Positions 27,392-36,188 of a stretch of 64,000 bases of DNA are shown in pieces. This DNA comes from Prevotella sp. GTDB taxonomy: Bacteria; Bacteroidota; Bacteroidia; Bacteroidales; Bacteroidaceae. How positions within the stretch are numbered: position 1 is the stretch's first letter; every line of letters starts with the position of its first letter. The position numbers were made by a program, and so were the translations under genes. Where the stretch lies: positions 1 through 64,000 of the forward strand of contig JAFTGB010000003.1 in NCBI GenBank assembly GCA_017458125.1. Direction: 5' to 3'. Under the pieces are notes generated by a model, which was not told the origin of the DNA, did no database searches, and saw only the letters and a list, made by a program, of their open reading frames with translations.

Positions 27392-28422
27392 GCGCCTACT
27401 TCTTTTGTTCCATACTTGGCTCCGCCTTCCACCTGTATCTCCGGCGTGCGCACATTGGCATCAAGCGAAGCATTGACAGCATCGCGCACCAACTGGCCTT
27501 CCCTGTTGAGTCCGAAGTGCTCCAGCAGCATGGCAGCGGAGAGAATCTGCGCCAGCGGGTTGGCCAGGTTCTGCCCGGCGGCCTGCGGCCATGAACCGTG
27601 TACAGGCTCAAACAGCGGTGTGTGCTCGCCTAACGACGACGACGGCTGCAGTCCCATAGAGCCCGTGATGCACGATGTCTCATCCGTCAGGATGTCGCCA
27701 AAGGTATTCTCCGTCACGACGACATCGAAGAAACGAGGCTCGGTGAGCACACGCATCGAGGCATTGTCGATGAACATATAGTCGGTGGTGACCTCCGGAT
27801 ACTGCGGTTCCATCTCCTTGGCTATCTGACGCCACAAGCGGCTCGAAGCCAGCACGTTGGCCTTGTCCACGACGGTGAGATGCTTCTTGCGCGTCATAGC
27901 CATATCGAAGGCTACCTTCAGGATGCGCTCTATCTCGGGCCGCGTATAAATGTCCGTGTCCCATGCCTTGTCGTTGTCCTGATACTTGTCGCCAAAGTAC
28001 ATGCCGCCCGTCAGCTCGCGGATGACCACGAAGTCGGCACCGCGCAGCAGCTCGTCCTTCAGGGGCGACTTGTGCAACAGGCAGTCGAAGGTGGCCACAG
28101 GCCGCACGTTGGCAAACAAGCCCAACTGCTTGCGCATGGCCAGCAGTCCCGTCTCAGGACGCACCTTGAGCGTAGGGTTGTTGTCATACTTCAAGTCGCC
28201 CACGGCGGCAAAGAGCACCGCATCGGCACGCATGCAGACGTCGTGCGTAGCCGCAGGATACGGGTCGCCACAGGCTTCTATGGCGCAGGCTCCCACCAGT
28301 GCCTCCTCGTATTCAAACTCGTGACCACACTTCGCGGCTATGGCATCCATCACCGCCACGCCCTGTTTCATAATCTCCGGCCCGATGCCGTCACCGGGCA
28401 ATATTGCAATTTTCAATTTCAT
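27361..28422 (-). CDS. leuB: 3-isopropylmalate dehydrogenase
   Basis: A 353-residue NAD-dependent decarboxylating dehydrogenase of the isocitrate/isopropylmalate family: N-terminal [32 protein letters not shown] for substrate binding, [12 protein letters not shown] for the metal-binding Asp residues, and EPVHGSWP for the cofactor. It converts 3-isopropylmalate to 4-methyl-2-oxopentanoate, and may also serve the citramalate route to isoleucine if the nearby leuA2 is a citramalate synthase. It is the fifth enzyme gene of the leu operon. Confidence 0.95.
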   Translation of the reverse strand: MKLKIAILPGDGIGPEIMKQGVAVMDAIAAKCGHEFEYEEALVGACAIEACGDPYPAATHDVCMRADAVLFAAVGDLKYDNNPTLKVRPETGLLAMRKQLGLFANVRPVATFDCLLHKSPLKDELLRGADFVVIRELTGGMYFGDKYQDNDKAWDTDIYTRPEIERILKVAFDMAMTRKKHLTVVDKANVLASSRLWRQIAKEMEPQYPEVTTDYMFIDNASMRVLTEPRFFDVVVTENTFGDILTDETSCITGSMGLQPSSSLGEHTPLFEPVHGSWPQAAGQNLANPLAQILSAAMLLEHFGLNREGQLVRDAVNASLDANVRTPEIQVEGGAKYGTKEVGAWIVDYILKA

Positions 28423-28463
28423 TTTTTATTTTTTATTTCTTATTTCTTATTTTTTATTTCTAT
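28422..28463. repeat. Heptamer tandem tract (TTTCTTA type)
   Basis: Units TTTTTTA, TTTTTTA, TTTCTTA, TTTCTTA, TTTTTTA, TTTCTAT at exact 7-bp spacing. The tract spans the whole leuA2-leuB gap and encodes the last residues (NRNKK) and the stop codon of leuA2. Confidence 0.75.
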
Positions 28464-30033
28464 TCTCGCTCTCAATGATGTTCAGCATTTTGAATGTCGC
28501 CTTGATGGCTGCCTCCGTCTGGTCGAGGTCAAGGCCGCGCGTGCGCAACAAGCCGTCCTTGTAGTGCCATGTGATGACGGTCTGCACCAGTGCGTCGCTG
28601 CGTCCGCCCGGCGGTATGGAGACCTGATAGTTGGCCAGGATGGGGAACGTACGGTTCAAGTATTTCTTGTAGATAAAGCGCAAGGCTTTGACGAAGGCAT
28701 CGTACTGGCCGTCGCCTGTAGCCCCGGCCTCATACTGCCTGCCGTTGATTTCCACGCGCACGTTGGCTCCGGGCTTCAGTCCGTAGGCCGTCGACACCAC
28801 ATAACTTATCAGCTTGACCTTCTCGTCAGAGCCATCGTGCTTCAACACGTCAGAGACGATGTAAGGCAAGTCTTCCTGCGTCACGATCTCCTTTTTGTCG
28901 CCCAGCTCGGTGATACGTTCCGTCACCCTGCGCGTCTGCTCAGGGGTCAGCTCCAGTCCCAGCTCCTCCAGGTTCTTGGCTATGTTGGCACGTCCGGAGT
29001 TTTTGCCCAGCGCATACTCACGCTTGCGACCGAAGCGCTCTGGCATCAGCTCGTTGTAGTAGAGCTGGTCCTTCGAGTCGCCGTCGGCATGCACGCCAGC
29101 CACCTGCGTGAACACGTTCTCGCCGACGATGGGCTGGTTGGGGGCTACCTGTATGCCGCTGAAGCTCTCCACCATGCGCGACAGGTCGTTGAGCTGGTTC
29201 TCCACCAGATTGGTCTTGGCGTGGAACTGGTCTTTCAGGATGGCCTGCACCGAAGCCATCGGCGCATTGCCGCAACGCTCCCCTAACCCATTGACGGTGA
29301 CGTGCAGTCCCTTGGCACCGCTGAGCACGGCAGCCAGCGAGTTCGACACGGCCAGGTCGTAGTCGTTGTGGGCATGGAAGTCGAAGTGGCACTCCGGATA
29401 GTGTTTCATCATCTTGCGGAAATATTCGATGACCTGCAGCGGATTCATCACGCCCAGCGTGTCTGGCAGCATGAAGCGCTTGATATTAGAAGCAAGAGGC
29501 TTCGCTAAAAGGCTGTCCATCAGCTGGTAGACATACTCGGTCGAGTCTTTCATGCCGTTCGACCAGTCCTCTAAGTAGAGGTTGACGCTGATGCCCTTTT
29601 GGGCAGCGTATTCCAGTTCGTGGCGAATGTCGCTGATGTGCTCTTCAGGACTCTTGTGCAGCTGGTGGGTGCAGTGCTTCAGCGAACCCTTGGCCAGCAG
29701 ATTGATGACCTTGCCGCCGCACTGTGCTATCCAGTCGACAGACTGTCCGCCGTCCACGAAGCCCAGCACCTCGACACGCTCCAGCATACCCACCTTCTCG
29801 GCAAAGTGGCATATCCTCGTCACCGCCTCGCGCTCACCCTCCGAGACGCGCGCCGAAGCCACTTCGATACGGTCGACATTGACCTCGTAGAGCAGTTTGC
29901 GCGCAATGACCAGCTTCTCGTGAGGCAGAAAGGACACCCCATTGGTCTGCTCGCCGTCGCGGAGCGTAGAGTCCATGATTTCCACAAACGGCGCAATGCG
30001 TTTGTAGCTGTTCACTTGTTGAGCTGTTCCCAT
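28447..30033 (-). CDS. LeuA-family synthase 2 (isopropylmalate or citramalate synthase)
   Basis: A 528-residue member of the DRE-TIM family. It has EIMDSTLRDGEQTNGVSFLP at the N-terminus, HFDFHAHNDYDLAVSN and HVTVNGLGERCGNAPMA in the barrel, and a C-terminal regulatory (LeuA dimer-like) domain. Bacteroidota leu operons often carry this second synthase; the family splits into isopropylmalate, homocitrate and citramalate synthases, and the sequence alone does not decide. A citramalate role would feed isoleucine synthesis through LeuCD and LeuB. It overlaps leuD by 22 bp. Confidence 0.8.
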   Translation of the reverse strand: MGTAQQVNSYKRIAPFVEIMDSTLRDGEQTNGVSFLPHEKLVIARKLLYEVNVDRIEVASARVSEGEREAVTRICHFAEKVGMLERVEVLGFVDGGQSVDWIAQCGGKVINLLAKGSLKHCTHQLHKSPEEHISDIRHELEYAAQKGISVNLYLEDWSNGMKDSTEYVYQLMDSLLAKPLASNIKRFMLPDTLGVMNPLQVIEYFRKMMKHYPECHFDFHAHNDYDLAVSNSLAAVLSGAKGLHVTVNGLGERCGNAPMASVQAILKDQFHAKTNLVENQLNDLSRMVESFSGIQVAPNQPIVGENVFTQVAGVHADGDSKDQLYYNELMPERFGRKREYALGKNSGRANIAKNLEELGLELTPEQTRRVTERITELGDKKEIVTQEDLPYIVSDVLKHDGSDEKVKLISYVVSTAYGLKPGANVRVEINGRQYEAGATGDGQYDAFVKALRFIYKKYLNRTFPILANYQVSIPPGGRSDALVQTVITWHYKDGLLRTRGLDLDQTEAAIKATFKMLNIIESENRNKK

Positions 30034-30608
30034 TGTTCTATCTTTGACTTGTTCTCCACCAGGAAGTCGATGTCGTCCAGTCCGTTCATCAGGCAGTGCT
30101 TCTTGTAGCCGTTAATCTCGAAGTGCTCCGAGCGTCCCGTAGCCGTGTTGGTGACGGTCTGCGCGGGCAGGTCGACGGTGACCAGTGTCCCAGGAGTCTC
30201 CTGTATGGTTCGGAAAAGCTCTGCGAGGAAGTCCTCGCTCACCTGTACGGGCAGCACGAAGTTGTTGAGCTCGTTGTTTTTATGGATATCGGCAAAGAAC
30301 GAACTGATGACCACCCGGAAGCCATATCCGGCAATGGCCCATGCGGCATGCTCACGGCTGCTGCCGCTGCCGAAGTTTTTTCCTGCTACGAGTATGCAGC
30401 CTCCGTAGGTGGGGTCGTTGAGTACGAAATCCTTCACCACCGTACCGTCGGCATGGTATCGCCAGTCGCGAAACAGGTTGTCGCCGAAGAAGCGCTCCTC
30501 GCGGGTCGTTGCCTTCAGGAAGCGTGCTGGTATAATCTGGTCTGTGTCTACGTTCTCCAACGGCAGGGGAACGCAGGTGCTGGTTATCACGTTGAATTTC
30601 TGTTTCAT
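30012..30608 (-). CDS. leuD: 3-isopropylmalate dehydratase small subunit
   Basis: A 198-residue protein of usual length: N-terminal PLPLENVDTDQIIPARFLK, then the swivel-domain motif AGKNFGSGSSREHAAWAI. With LeuC it isomerises 2-isopropylmalate to 3-isopropylmalate. It lies between leuC and leuA2 in the operon and overlaps the latter, which favours coupled translation. Confidence 0.96.
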   Translation of the reverse strand: MKQKFNVITSTCVPLPLENVDTDQIIPARFLKATTREERFFGDNLFRDWRYHADGTVVKDFVLNDPTYGGCILVAGKNFGSGSSREHAAWAIAGYGFRVVISSFFADIHKNNELNNFVLPVQVSEDFLAELFRTIQETPGTLVTVDLPAQTVTNTATGRSEHFEINGYKKHCLMNGLDDIDFLVENKSKIEQWEQLNK

Positions 30609-30629
30609 TGCTTTATATAATTACTCGTT

Positions 30630-32087
30630 TTAGACTAATTCACGCGGGTCGGTGATGACACCTGTCACGGCAGCGGCAGCGGCAGTCAGCGGCGAGGCAA
30701 GGATGGTGCGCGAGCCTGGTCCCTGACGTCCCTCGAAGTTGCGGTTCGACGTCGACACACACAGCTTGCCGGCAGGCACCTTGTCGTCGTTCATGGCCAG
30801 ACAGGCCGAGCAGCCGGGCTGACGTATCTCGAAACCGGCAGCTTCGAGCACACGGTCCAGCCCCTCCTCGCGGATTTGCCTGTCGACAGCCCACGAGCCG
30901 GGCACTAACCATGCCACCACGTCGGCAGCCTTCCGTCTGCCCTTGACGATGGAGGCAAAGGCGCGGAAGTCCTCTATGCGCCCGTTGGTGCAGGCCCCTA
31001 AGAAGACGTAGTCAACCTTCTTGCCTAACAGGCACTCGCCAGCCTTGAAGCCCATGTAGTCGAGGGCTCTGACGAAACCCTGTTCCGGCGACTTGGCCTC
31101 GGCGGCAGTATTGGGAATGGCCTCGGTGACGCCTATGCCCATGCCCGGATTGGTGCCGTAGGTGATGCGCGGTTCGATGTCTGCGGCGTCGAACACCAGT
31201 TCCTTGTCGAACACGGCATCGGGGCCGCTCTGCAGCGTTCTCCAGTAGGCTACGGCCTTGTCCCATTCGTCGCCCTTGGGGGCGTACTCCCTGCCTTTGA
31301 TGTAATCGAAGGTCACCTCATCGGGAGCCACGAAGCCACCGCGAGCACCCATCTCTATCGACAGGTTGCACAGCGTCAGCCTGCCCTCCATCGAGAGACT
31401 CCTGACCACATCGCCGGCATACTCCACAAAGTAACCCGTGGCTCCTGACGTCGTGAGCTTCGACATCAGGTAGAGGGCCACGTCCTTGGCCGTCACGCCC
31501 TTGCCGAGCTGTCCGTTGATGCTGATGCGCATCGACTTGGGTTTCTGTTGCAGGATGCACTGCGAAGCCATCACCATCTCCACCTCCGACGTGCCGATGC
31601 CGAAGGCTACGGCACCCATGGCACCATGGGTCGACGTGTGCGAGTCGCCGCAGACGATGGTCATGCCGGGCAGCGACAAGCCCTTCTCCGGCCCCACCAC
31701 ATGGATGATGCCGTTGTCCTTGCTGTTCATGGCAAAGTGCGCCAGTCCGAAGTCTTCAGCGTTCTTGGCCAGCGTGGCCACCTGCTTGGCACTGACGGGG
31801 TCAGCGATGGGCTTGTCCTGGTCGTGCGTAGGCGTGTTGTGGTCGGGCATGCAGTATATCTGCTGCGGGCGGAAGCACTTCAGTCCGCGAGCCCTCATGC
31901 CCTCGAAGGCCTGCGGCGACGTCACCTCATGACAGTAGAGGCGGTCGATATACAGCTGCGTGGGGCCGTCGCTGACCACCTGCACCACATGCTTGTCCCA
32001 AATCTTATCAAAAAGTGTGAGACTCTCCCCCTGCCCCTCTCTGTAAGGGAGGGGAGTCATTACTTTTGTTCCTTTATTATCTGACAT
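30630..32087 (-). CDS. leuC: 3-isopropylmalate dehydratase large subunit with repeat-derived N-terminus
   Basis: A 485-residue aconitase-family subunit: [50 protein letters not shown], and Fe-S cysteines in [11 protein letters not shown] (preceded by VFL) and [11 protein letters not shown]. Homologues start M-TLFDKIWD. Here about 20 extra residues precede [12 protein letters not shown]. Twelve of them ([12 protein letters not shown]) are the translation of a palindromic intergenic repeat, a second copy of which lies 90 bp upstream. The likely original start is lost, so the enzyme carries a foreign N-terminal peptide. Confidence 0.95.
   Translation of the reverse strand: MSDNKGTKVMTPLPYREGQGESLTLFDKIWDKHVVQVVSDGPTQLYIDRLYCHEVTSPQAFEGMRARGLKCFRPQQIYCMPDHNTPTHDQDKPIADPVSAKQVATLAKNAEDFGLAHFAMNSKDNGIIHVVGPEKGLSLPGMTIVCGDSHTSTHGAMGAVAFGIGTSEVEMVMASQCILQQKPKSMRISINGQLGKGVTAKDVALYLMSKLTTSGATGYFVEYAGDVVRSLSMEGRLTLCNLSIEMGARGGFVAPDEVTFDYIKGREYAPKGDEWDKAVAYWRTLQSGPDAVFDKELVFDAADIEPRITYGTNPGMGIGVTEAIPNTAAEAKSPEQGFVRALDYMGFKAGECLLGKKVDYVFLGACTNGRIEDFRAFASIVKGRRKAADVVAWLVPGSWAVDRQIREEGLDRVLEAAGFEIRQPGCSACLAMNDDKVPAGKLCVSTSNRNFEGRQGPGSRTILASPLTAAAAAVTGVITDPRELV
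32020..32057. repeat. CCCCTCCC palindromic repeat, copy in leuC
   Basis: A 38-bp G/C-strand-biased repeat whose minus strand reads ACTCCCCTCCCTTACAGAGA followed by GGGGCAGGGGGAGAGTCT. It is translated in frame as part of the LeuC N-terminus. It is an inverted copy of 32149-32186 (about 33 of 38 positions equal). Confidence 0.7.
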
Positions 32088-32148
32088 ACCTTAAATTATA
32101 TTATCTAAAAAAATCTTCTATTTGTAACTCATCGCTGAAGAAGTAACT

Positions 32149-32186
32149 ACTCCCCTCCCTCACAGGGAGGGGTCGGGGGAGGGTCT
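32149..32186. repeat. CCCCTCCC palindromic repeat, intergenic copy
   Basis: Plus strand reads ACTCCCCTCCCTCACAGGGA followed by GGGGTCGGGGGAGGGTCT. It abuts the leuA stop codon. With the inverted copy at 32020-32057 it could form a long hairpin in the leuA-leuC mRNA, which may tune leuC expression. Confidence 0.7.
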
Positions 32187-33682
32187 TATTTCTTAAACTT
32201 ATTAATACAGTCAATATAGGCCTCGACGCTGGCGGTCACGATGTCGGTGTTGGCACCGAAACCGTAGTACAGACTGCCGTCGTACTCCACCTGCATGTGT
32301 ACCTTACCCACATCGTCAGAGCCTTTCGAGATGGCCTGAATGGTAAACTCCTTCAGCGTCATCTGCTTCGAGATGATTTTCTTCAGCGCCTTGATGGCTG
32401 CGTCGACGGGACCGTTGCCGCTGGCTGCCGCCTCGAACTTCTGGTTCGAGATGTCGAGTCCTATCGAGGCCACGCTCTTGACGCCCTTACCCGTAGTGAC
32501 CTGCAGGAAGTCGAGCTTTACGGCATGGGCCTCCGCCGTGTCGGCACCAGCCAGCATCAGCACGTCGACATCAGTCACCTCCTTCTTCTTGTCGGCTAAC
32601 TGCAGGAAGTTCTCGTACACCTTGTCCAACTTCTCCTCGCTGAGCTCCACACCGTTCACCATCAGGCGGTACTTCAGGGCAGCCCGGCCGGAACGCGCCG
32701 TCAGCACGATGCTGTTGTCGTCGATACCCACGTCCTTGGGGTCCATGATCTCGTAGGTGTGCACGTTCTTCAGCACGCCGTCCTGATGGATGCCGCTGCT
32801 GTGGGCGAAGGCGTTGCGTCCCACCACGGCCTTGTTGGGCTGCACGGGCATGTTCATCAGGCTGGACACCATGCGGCTCGTGGGGTATATCTTGGTGGTG
32901 TTGATGTTGGTGTCGATGCCCAAGCCCTTGTGGCACTTCAGTATCATGGCTATCTCCTCCAGACTGGTATTGCCGGCACGCTCGCCGATGCCGTTGACGG
33001 TCACCTCCACCTGACGCGCACCGGCCATCACACCGTTGAAGGTGTTGGCCGTAGCCATGCCTAAGTCGTTGTGGCAGTGGGTCGAGATGATGGCGCGGTC
33101 GATGCCGTCAACATGCTCCTTCAGGTATTTTATCTTGTCGTAATACTCCTGCGGCAGACAGTAGCCCGTCGTGTCGGGTATGTTGACCACCGTGGCACCG
33201 GCCTTGATGACGGCTTCCACCACACGCGCCAGATACTCGTTGTCGGTACGGCCGGCGTCCTCGCAGTAGAACTCCACGTCCTCCACGTAACGCTTGGCGT
33301 ACTTGGTGGCTCTGACGGCGCGCTCGATGATTTCCTCGCGCGTCGAGTTGAACTTATACTTGATGTGCTCGTCCGACGTGCCTATGCCCGTATGAATACG
33401 CTTGCGCTTGGCATACACCAAGGCTTCGTGAGCCACGTCGATGTCGCGCTCCACGGCACGCGTCAGCGCACAGATGGTAGGCCAGGTGACAGCCTTCGAT
33501 ATGGCTATCACCGAATTGAAGTCACCCGGACTCGACACGGGGAACCCGGCCTCAATAACATCGACACCCAACTGCTCCAAGGCTTTGGCCACCTGGATTT
33601 TCTCAACAGTGTTGAGCTGGCACCCGGGCACCTGCTCGCCGTCGCGGAGCGTAGTGTCAAAAATAAATAGTCTTTCACTCAT
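32186..33682 (-). CDS. leuA: 2-isopropylmalate synthase
   Basis: A 498-residue Leu[19 protein letters not shown] at the start, [20 protein letters not shown] and [19 protein letters not shown] in the barrel, [13 protein letters not shown], and a C-terminal regulatory domain that normally binds leucine. It condenses acetyl-CoA with 3-methyl-2-oxobutanoate, the first committed step of leucine synthesis. It is the first structural gene of the operon and follows a leader peptide and attenuator. Confidence 0.96.
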   Translation of the reverse strand: MSERLFIFDTTLRDGEQVPGCQLNTVEKIQVAKALEQLGVDVIEAGFPVSSPGDFNSVIAISKAVTWPTICALTRAVERDIDVAHEALVYAKRKRIHTGIGTSDEHIKYKFNSTREEIIERAVRATKYAKRYVEDVEFYCEDAGRTDNEYLARVVEAVIKAGATVVNIPDTTGYCLPQEYYDKIKYLKEHVDGIDRAIISTHCHNDLGMATANTFNGVMAGARQVEVTVNGIGERAGNTSLEEIAMILKCHKGLGIDTNINTTKIYPTSRMVSSLMNMPVQPNKAVVGRNAFAHSSGIHQDGVLKNVHTYEIMDPKDVGIDDNSIVLTARSGRAALKYRLMVNGVELSEEKLDKVYENFLQLADKKKEVTDVDVLMLAGADTAEAHAVKLDFLQVTTGKGVKSVASIGLDISNQKFEAAASGNGPVDAAIKALKKIISKQMTLKEFTIQAISKGSDDVGKVHMQVEYDGSLYYGFGANTDIVTASVEAYIDCINKFKK

Positions 33683-33742
33683 CTTAGTTTTGTTTTTATT
33701 TGTGTCGTTATTTATGTTATTTACTTTCTTGCCGCCTCGTAC

Positions 33743-33778
33743 GAAAAAAGCCTTTCACACTCGGAAGTGAGAAAGGCT
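33743..33778 (-). terminator. Attenuator terminator of the leu operon
   Basis: On the minus strand AGCCTTTC (with an extension of CACT) pairs with GAAAGGCT and is followed by TTTTTT. The hairpin lies between the leader peptide and leuA. Its 5' arm contains TCACTTCC (complement of 33763-33770), which can instead pair with GGAAGTGA in the leader peptide coding region (33825-33832), forming an antiterminator. Confidence 0.88.
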
Positions 33779-33808
33779 CATATACGTTGCTTGCGCTATA
33801 CCGTCTGA

Positions 33809-33889
33809 CTACATGCACGCCTCATCACTTCCGACCACCTTACGCAGTCGAATAATAATCAGCGAGCTAATCAGATTAAGCGTATTCAT
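33809..33889 (-). CDS. Leucine-operon leader peptide
   Basis: A 26-codon reading frame, MNTLNLISSLIIIRLRKVV then GSDEACM, between the leu promoter and the attenuator. Four Leu, four Ile and two Val codons are crowded in the first 19, as expected of a peptide that senses branched-chain aminoacyl-tRNA. A ribosome stalled at LIIIRL would leave the antiterminator arm (33825-33832) free and allow read-through; one reaching the stop codon would cover it and let the terminator form. The start is 22 bases after the predicted transcription start. Confidence 0.85.
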   Translation of the reverse strand: MNTLNLISSLIIIRLRKVVGSDEACM

Positions 33890-33917
33890 CTTTGTCCGTT
33901 TTTATATTTTGCGGCGG

Positions 33918-33949
33918 CAAAGGTAATGCTTTTTTGTAAAACTCACAAA
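33918..33949 (-). promoter_or_regulatory. leu operon promoter
   Basis: TTTG (33946-33949), exactly 20 bp, then TACCTTTG (33918-33925) on the minus strand: a full match to the Bacteroidota promoter. Transcription would begin near 33911. Confidence 0.8.
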
Positions 33950-34021
33950 CATTTCGCCGTTTTTTTACTTTTTGTTTTCAAAAAACGCTCATTTCATGCT
34001 GATTTGTGTAACAAAAAAACA

Positions 34022-34082
34022 CCCTACACCCACAACACCCACAACACTGGACTTCAGTGTCGTAGGTGTTGTGGGTGTAGGG
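34022..34082 (-). terminator. Large hairpin, probable terminator of the DUF4301 operon
   Basis: An 18-bp perfect inverted repeat (34022-34039 and 34065-34082) encloses a second short stem (ACACTG/CAGTGT). Read on the minus strand it is followed by TGTTTTTTTG. It is far stronger than a terminator needs to be, and its arms are themselves built from repeated CCCACAACAC units. Confidence 0.65.
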
Positions 34083-34166
34083 CAAAAAAATGATTGCCTA
34101 TATATACGCGCGCACGCGAGAATATGGCAACAACTGTCCGGCCATGCATACGGATGCTGAAAATAA

Positions 34167-34208
34167 AAATTCTGATGGTCAGAATTTTTTTCCTGACCAT
34201 CAGAATTT
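34167..34208. repeat. 16-bp perfect inverted repeat with T-run loop
   Basis: AAATTCTGATGGTCAG (34167-34182) pairs with CTGACCATCAGAATTT (34193-34208); the 10-base loop is mostly T. It lies just beyond the DUF4301 stop codon and could act in termination or mRNA protection. Confidence 0.6.
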
Positions 34209-34227
34209 CTGTTATCAACATTAGATT

Positions 34228-35745
34228 TTACTGGTGCTGGTCGCGCAGCAGGTCGTTGACGGTCTTCACGGGATTGAAGGTGCTGAGGGGCACTTCGACG
34301 AAGACGGTAGACCAGTCGCTCATGGCTCCGTTCCACAGACCGGGCAGCTCCAGTGCCTGCAGCTCCTTGCCCGACTTGGACTTCTGCGAGATGAAGCCCG
34401 TAGTGGGGTCGACGTACTTGGGCAGGTCGAAAGGCTTGCCCGTGTAGTCCTTGACGGCGCACACCAAGTCGACGGGATTGAAGTGGGTGCCCTTGGTGAA
34501 CATCTCCATGTACTCCTTGTTCGACTTGTCTATCTGGCTCGACTCCAATATCTGCAAGCTGACGGTGCCATCCTGGTTGTAGGTCAGGAACGGGCCGCCA
34601 CCGGGCTCGCCGACATTCTTCACCACACCGCACACGCGCATGGGGCGGTTCAGCTTCTTGCGCAGGTAGATGACCAGTTCGGCATCCTCTAACTGCTTGA
34701 TGTCGGCCTTGCGGCAGCACAGGTCTTGCTGCACGAAGCGTATCATCTCTTCAATCTGCTCGTGGGTGTACTTGCCCGTGTCCAAGAGACGCAGGTATTC
34801 AAAGGCCTTCTTCTGCAGGGTGATAAGCACACCGGCAATAATCTGCTTCCACTCCACGGTGTCCTGCTTCAGGCGGTCAGGTACCACGTTGTCAATGTTT
34901 TTCACGAAAATGACATCGGCGTCTATCTCGTTCAGGTTCTCAATCAGCGCACCGTGGCCTCCGGGACGGAACAGCAGCGTGCCGTCGCTGTTGCGGAACG
35001 GCGTGCCGTCGGGGTTGGCGGCGATGGTGTCCGTCGAAGGCTTCTGCTCGGAGAAGCTGATGTCGTACTTGATGCCGTACTTCTGGGCATACAGGTCGGC
35101 CTTCTGTGCCACTTTCTGCTTGAACAGCTCCATGTGCTCGTGCGAGACGGTGAAGTGCACGTGGGCCTCGCCGTTCGAGGCAGCGTAGAGAGCGCCCTCC
35201 ACAAGGTGCTCCTCCATGGGCGTGCGGGCACCCTCGGGATAGTTGTGGAACAGCAGCAGGCCCTTGGGCAGCTGTCCGTAGTTCAGTCCCTCGGCTTTCA
35301 GCATCTGGGCGGCCACGGCCTTATACTCGCCTGCGGCCATCAGCTCCTTGATTCCCTTGCCACAGTTCTTCTGGCATACGGCATCAAGCTCCTGATAGAA
35401 GGCGAACTTCTCGATGTTGTCGAAATATTTCTTCTCGAAGTCGGTGGTAGGCACGTCGTAGTCAGCATCGACGAAGGCGAACATGTCCTTGAACATACGG
35501 CTGGCGGCACCCGAGGCGGGCACGAACTTCACCACCTTCTTGCCTTCGGCCTTATACTGCTGCCAGGCTTCTATGTACTGCTTGCCCTCAGCGTCGGTGG
35601 GAGCCACGATGCCTTTGCCTATGGCTGCTGCGGCTTCCAACTTCAGGAAGGGGAAACCAGTTTTGAACTCGCCAAGTTGGCGTTCGATCTGCTGCTCGGA
35701 AATGCCTTTACCGGCAATTTGTTTCAGGTCTTGTTGTGATAGCAT
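34228..35745 (-). CDS. DUF4301 family protein
   Basis: A 505-residue cytoplasmic protein matching DUF4301. VVKFVPASGAASRMFKDMFA near residue 70 and FRPGGHGALIENLNEIDADV with FVKNIDNVVPD recall the nucleotide- and sugar-binding loops of UDP-sugar pyrophosphorylases, so a nucleotidyltransferase fold is likely; the substrate is unknown. It is the third gene after two very small genes with 5- and 23-bp gaps, and strong palindromes follow it. Confidence 0.78.
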   Translation of the reverse strand: MLSQQDLKQIAGKGISEQQIERQLGEFKTGFPFLKLEAAAAIGKGIVAPTDAEGKQYIEAWQQYKAEGKKVVKFVPASGAASRMFKDMFAFVDADYDVPTTDFEKKYFDNIEKFAFYQELDAVCQKNCGKGIKELMAAGEYKAVAAQMLKAEGLNYGQLPKGLLLFHNYPEGARTPMEEHLVEGALYAASNGEAHVHFTVSHEHMELFKQKVAQKADLYAQKYGIKYDISFSEQKPSTDTIAANPDGTPFRNSDGTLLFRPGGHGALIENLNEIDADVIFVKNIDNVVPDRLKQDTVEWKQIIAGVLITLQKKAFEYLRLLDTGKYTHEQIEEMIRFVQQDLCCRKADIKQLEDAELVIYLRKKLNRPMRVCGVVKNVGEPGGGPFLTYNQDGTVSLQILESSQIDKSNKEYMEMFTKGTHFNPVDLVCAVKDYTGKPFDLPKYVDPTTGFISQKSKSGKELQALELPGLWNGAMSDWSTVFVEVPLSTFNPVKTVNDLLRDQHQ

Positions 35746-35768
35746 AATGATGTAATTATTTTAGGTAG

Positions 35769-35879
35769 TTATTTATCGCTTAATCCTACATGCTTGTTAC
35801 GCTTATCTTCGTAGTGGAAGTAAACCAACAGCGTTGTTCCAAACACTGCAACAATAATTAATGCAATAATTGCGCCCAT
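35769..35879 (-). CDS. 36-residue membrane microprotein
   Basis: ATG at 35879 encodes MGAIIALIIVAVFGTTLLVY, one strongly hydrophobic helix, then FHYEDKRNKHVGLSDK, a charged cytoplasmic-type tail, and a stop at 35769-35771. The gap to the upstream DUF6722 gene is 5 bp and to the DUF4301 gene 23 bp, so it sits exactly inside an operon. Too short for routine annotation, but composition and spacing argue that it is real. Function unknown. Confidence 0.72.
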   Translation of the reverse strand: MGAIIALIIVAVFGTTLLVYFHYEDKRNKHVGLSDK

Positions 35880-35884
35880 AATCT

Positions 35885-36127
35885 TTATAATCCTTTCTTA
35901 ACTTTATCCCTATGTCGCTGGCGATTACGCTCACGTCGGTCTTCCTCATCCTTACCTTTACGCATCAATACAGCTCCAAAAGCAAGACAGAGCAAGGTCA
36001 GTACTGTTGTGACTGAAATCAACCAAGGCTGGCTCAGGCCTTCTATCATTGCTGTCAAGAGCATGGCCGTGAGCACATATTTAGCAACATCCAGGAACCA
36101 TTTACCGAATTCTTGTTTAATATTCAC
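35885..36127 (-). CDS. DUF6722-like small membrane protein
   Basis: About 80 residues from a GTG at 36127: NIKQEFGKWFLDVAKYVLTA then two hydrophobic helices (TAMLLTAMIEG and WLISVTTVLTLLCLAFGAVL) and a basic, charged tail (DRRERNRQRHRDKVKKGL). The KEFGKWFLDVAKY start is shared by Bacteroidales small membrane proteins. A longer frame upstream overlaps the FAD oxidoreductase gene and has no coding support. The -7 element ends five bases before the GTG, suggesting a leaderless message. Confidence 0.72.
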   Translation of the reverse strand: MNIKQEFGKWFLDVAKYVLTAMLLTAMIEGLSQPWLISVTTVLTLLCLAFGAVLMRKGKDEEDRRERNRQRHRDKVKKGL

Positions 36128-36132
36128 GGATG

Positions 36133-36140
36133 CAAAGATA
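36133..36140 (-). promoter_or_regulatory. -7 element abutting a GTG start (possible leaderless)
   Basis: TATCTTTG on the minus strand, then five bases (CATCC), then GTG. The arrangement closely copies that of the DUF4105 gene (TAATTTTG, CATC, GTG). Confidence 0.5.
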
Positions 36141-36188
36141 ATTAGTTTGTCTGAGAAAACAAAAAAAATAGAGTAAAAATGTGTAAAA

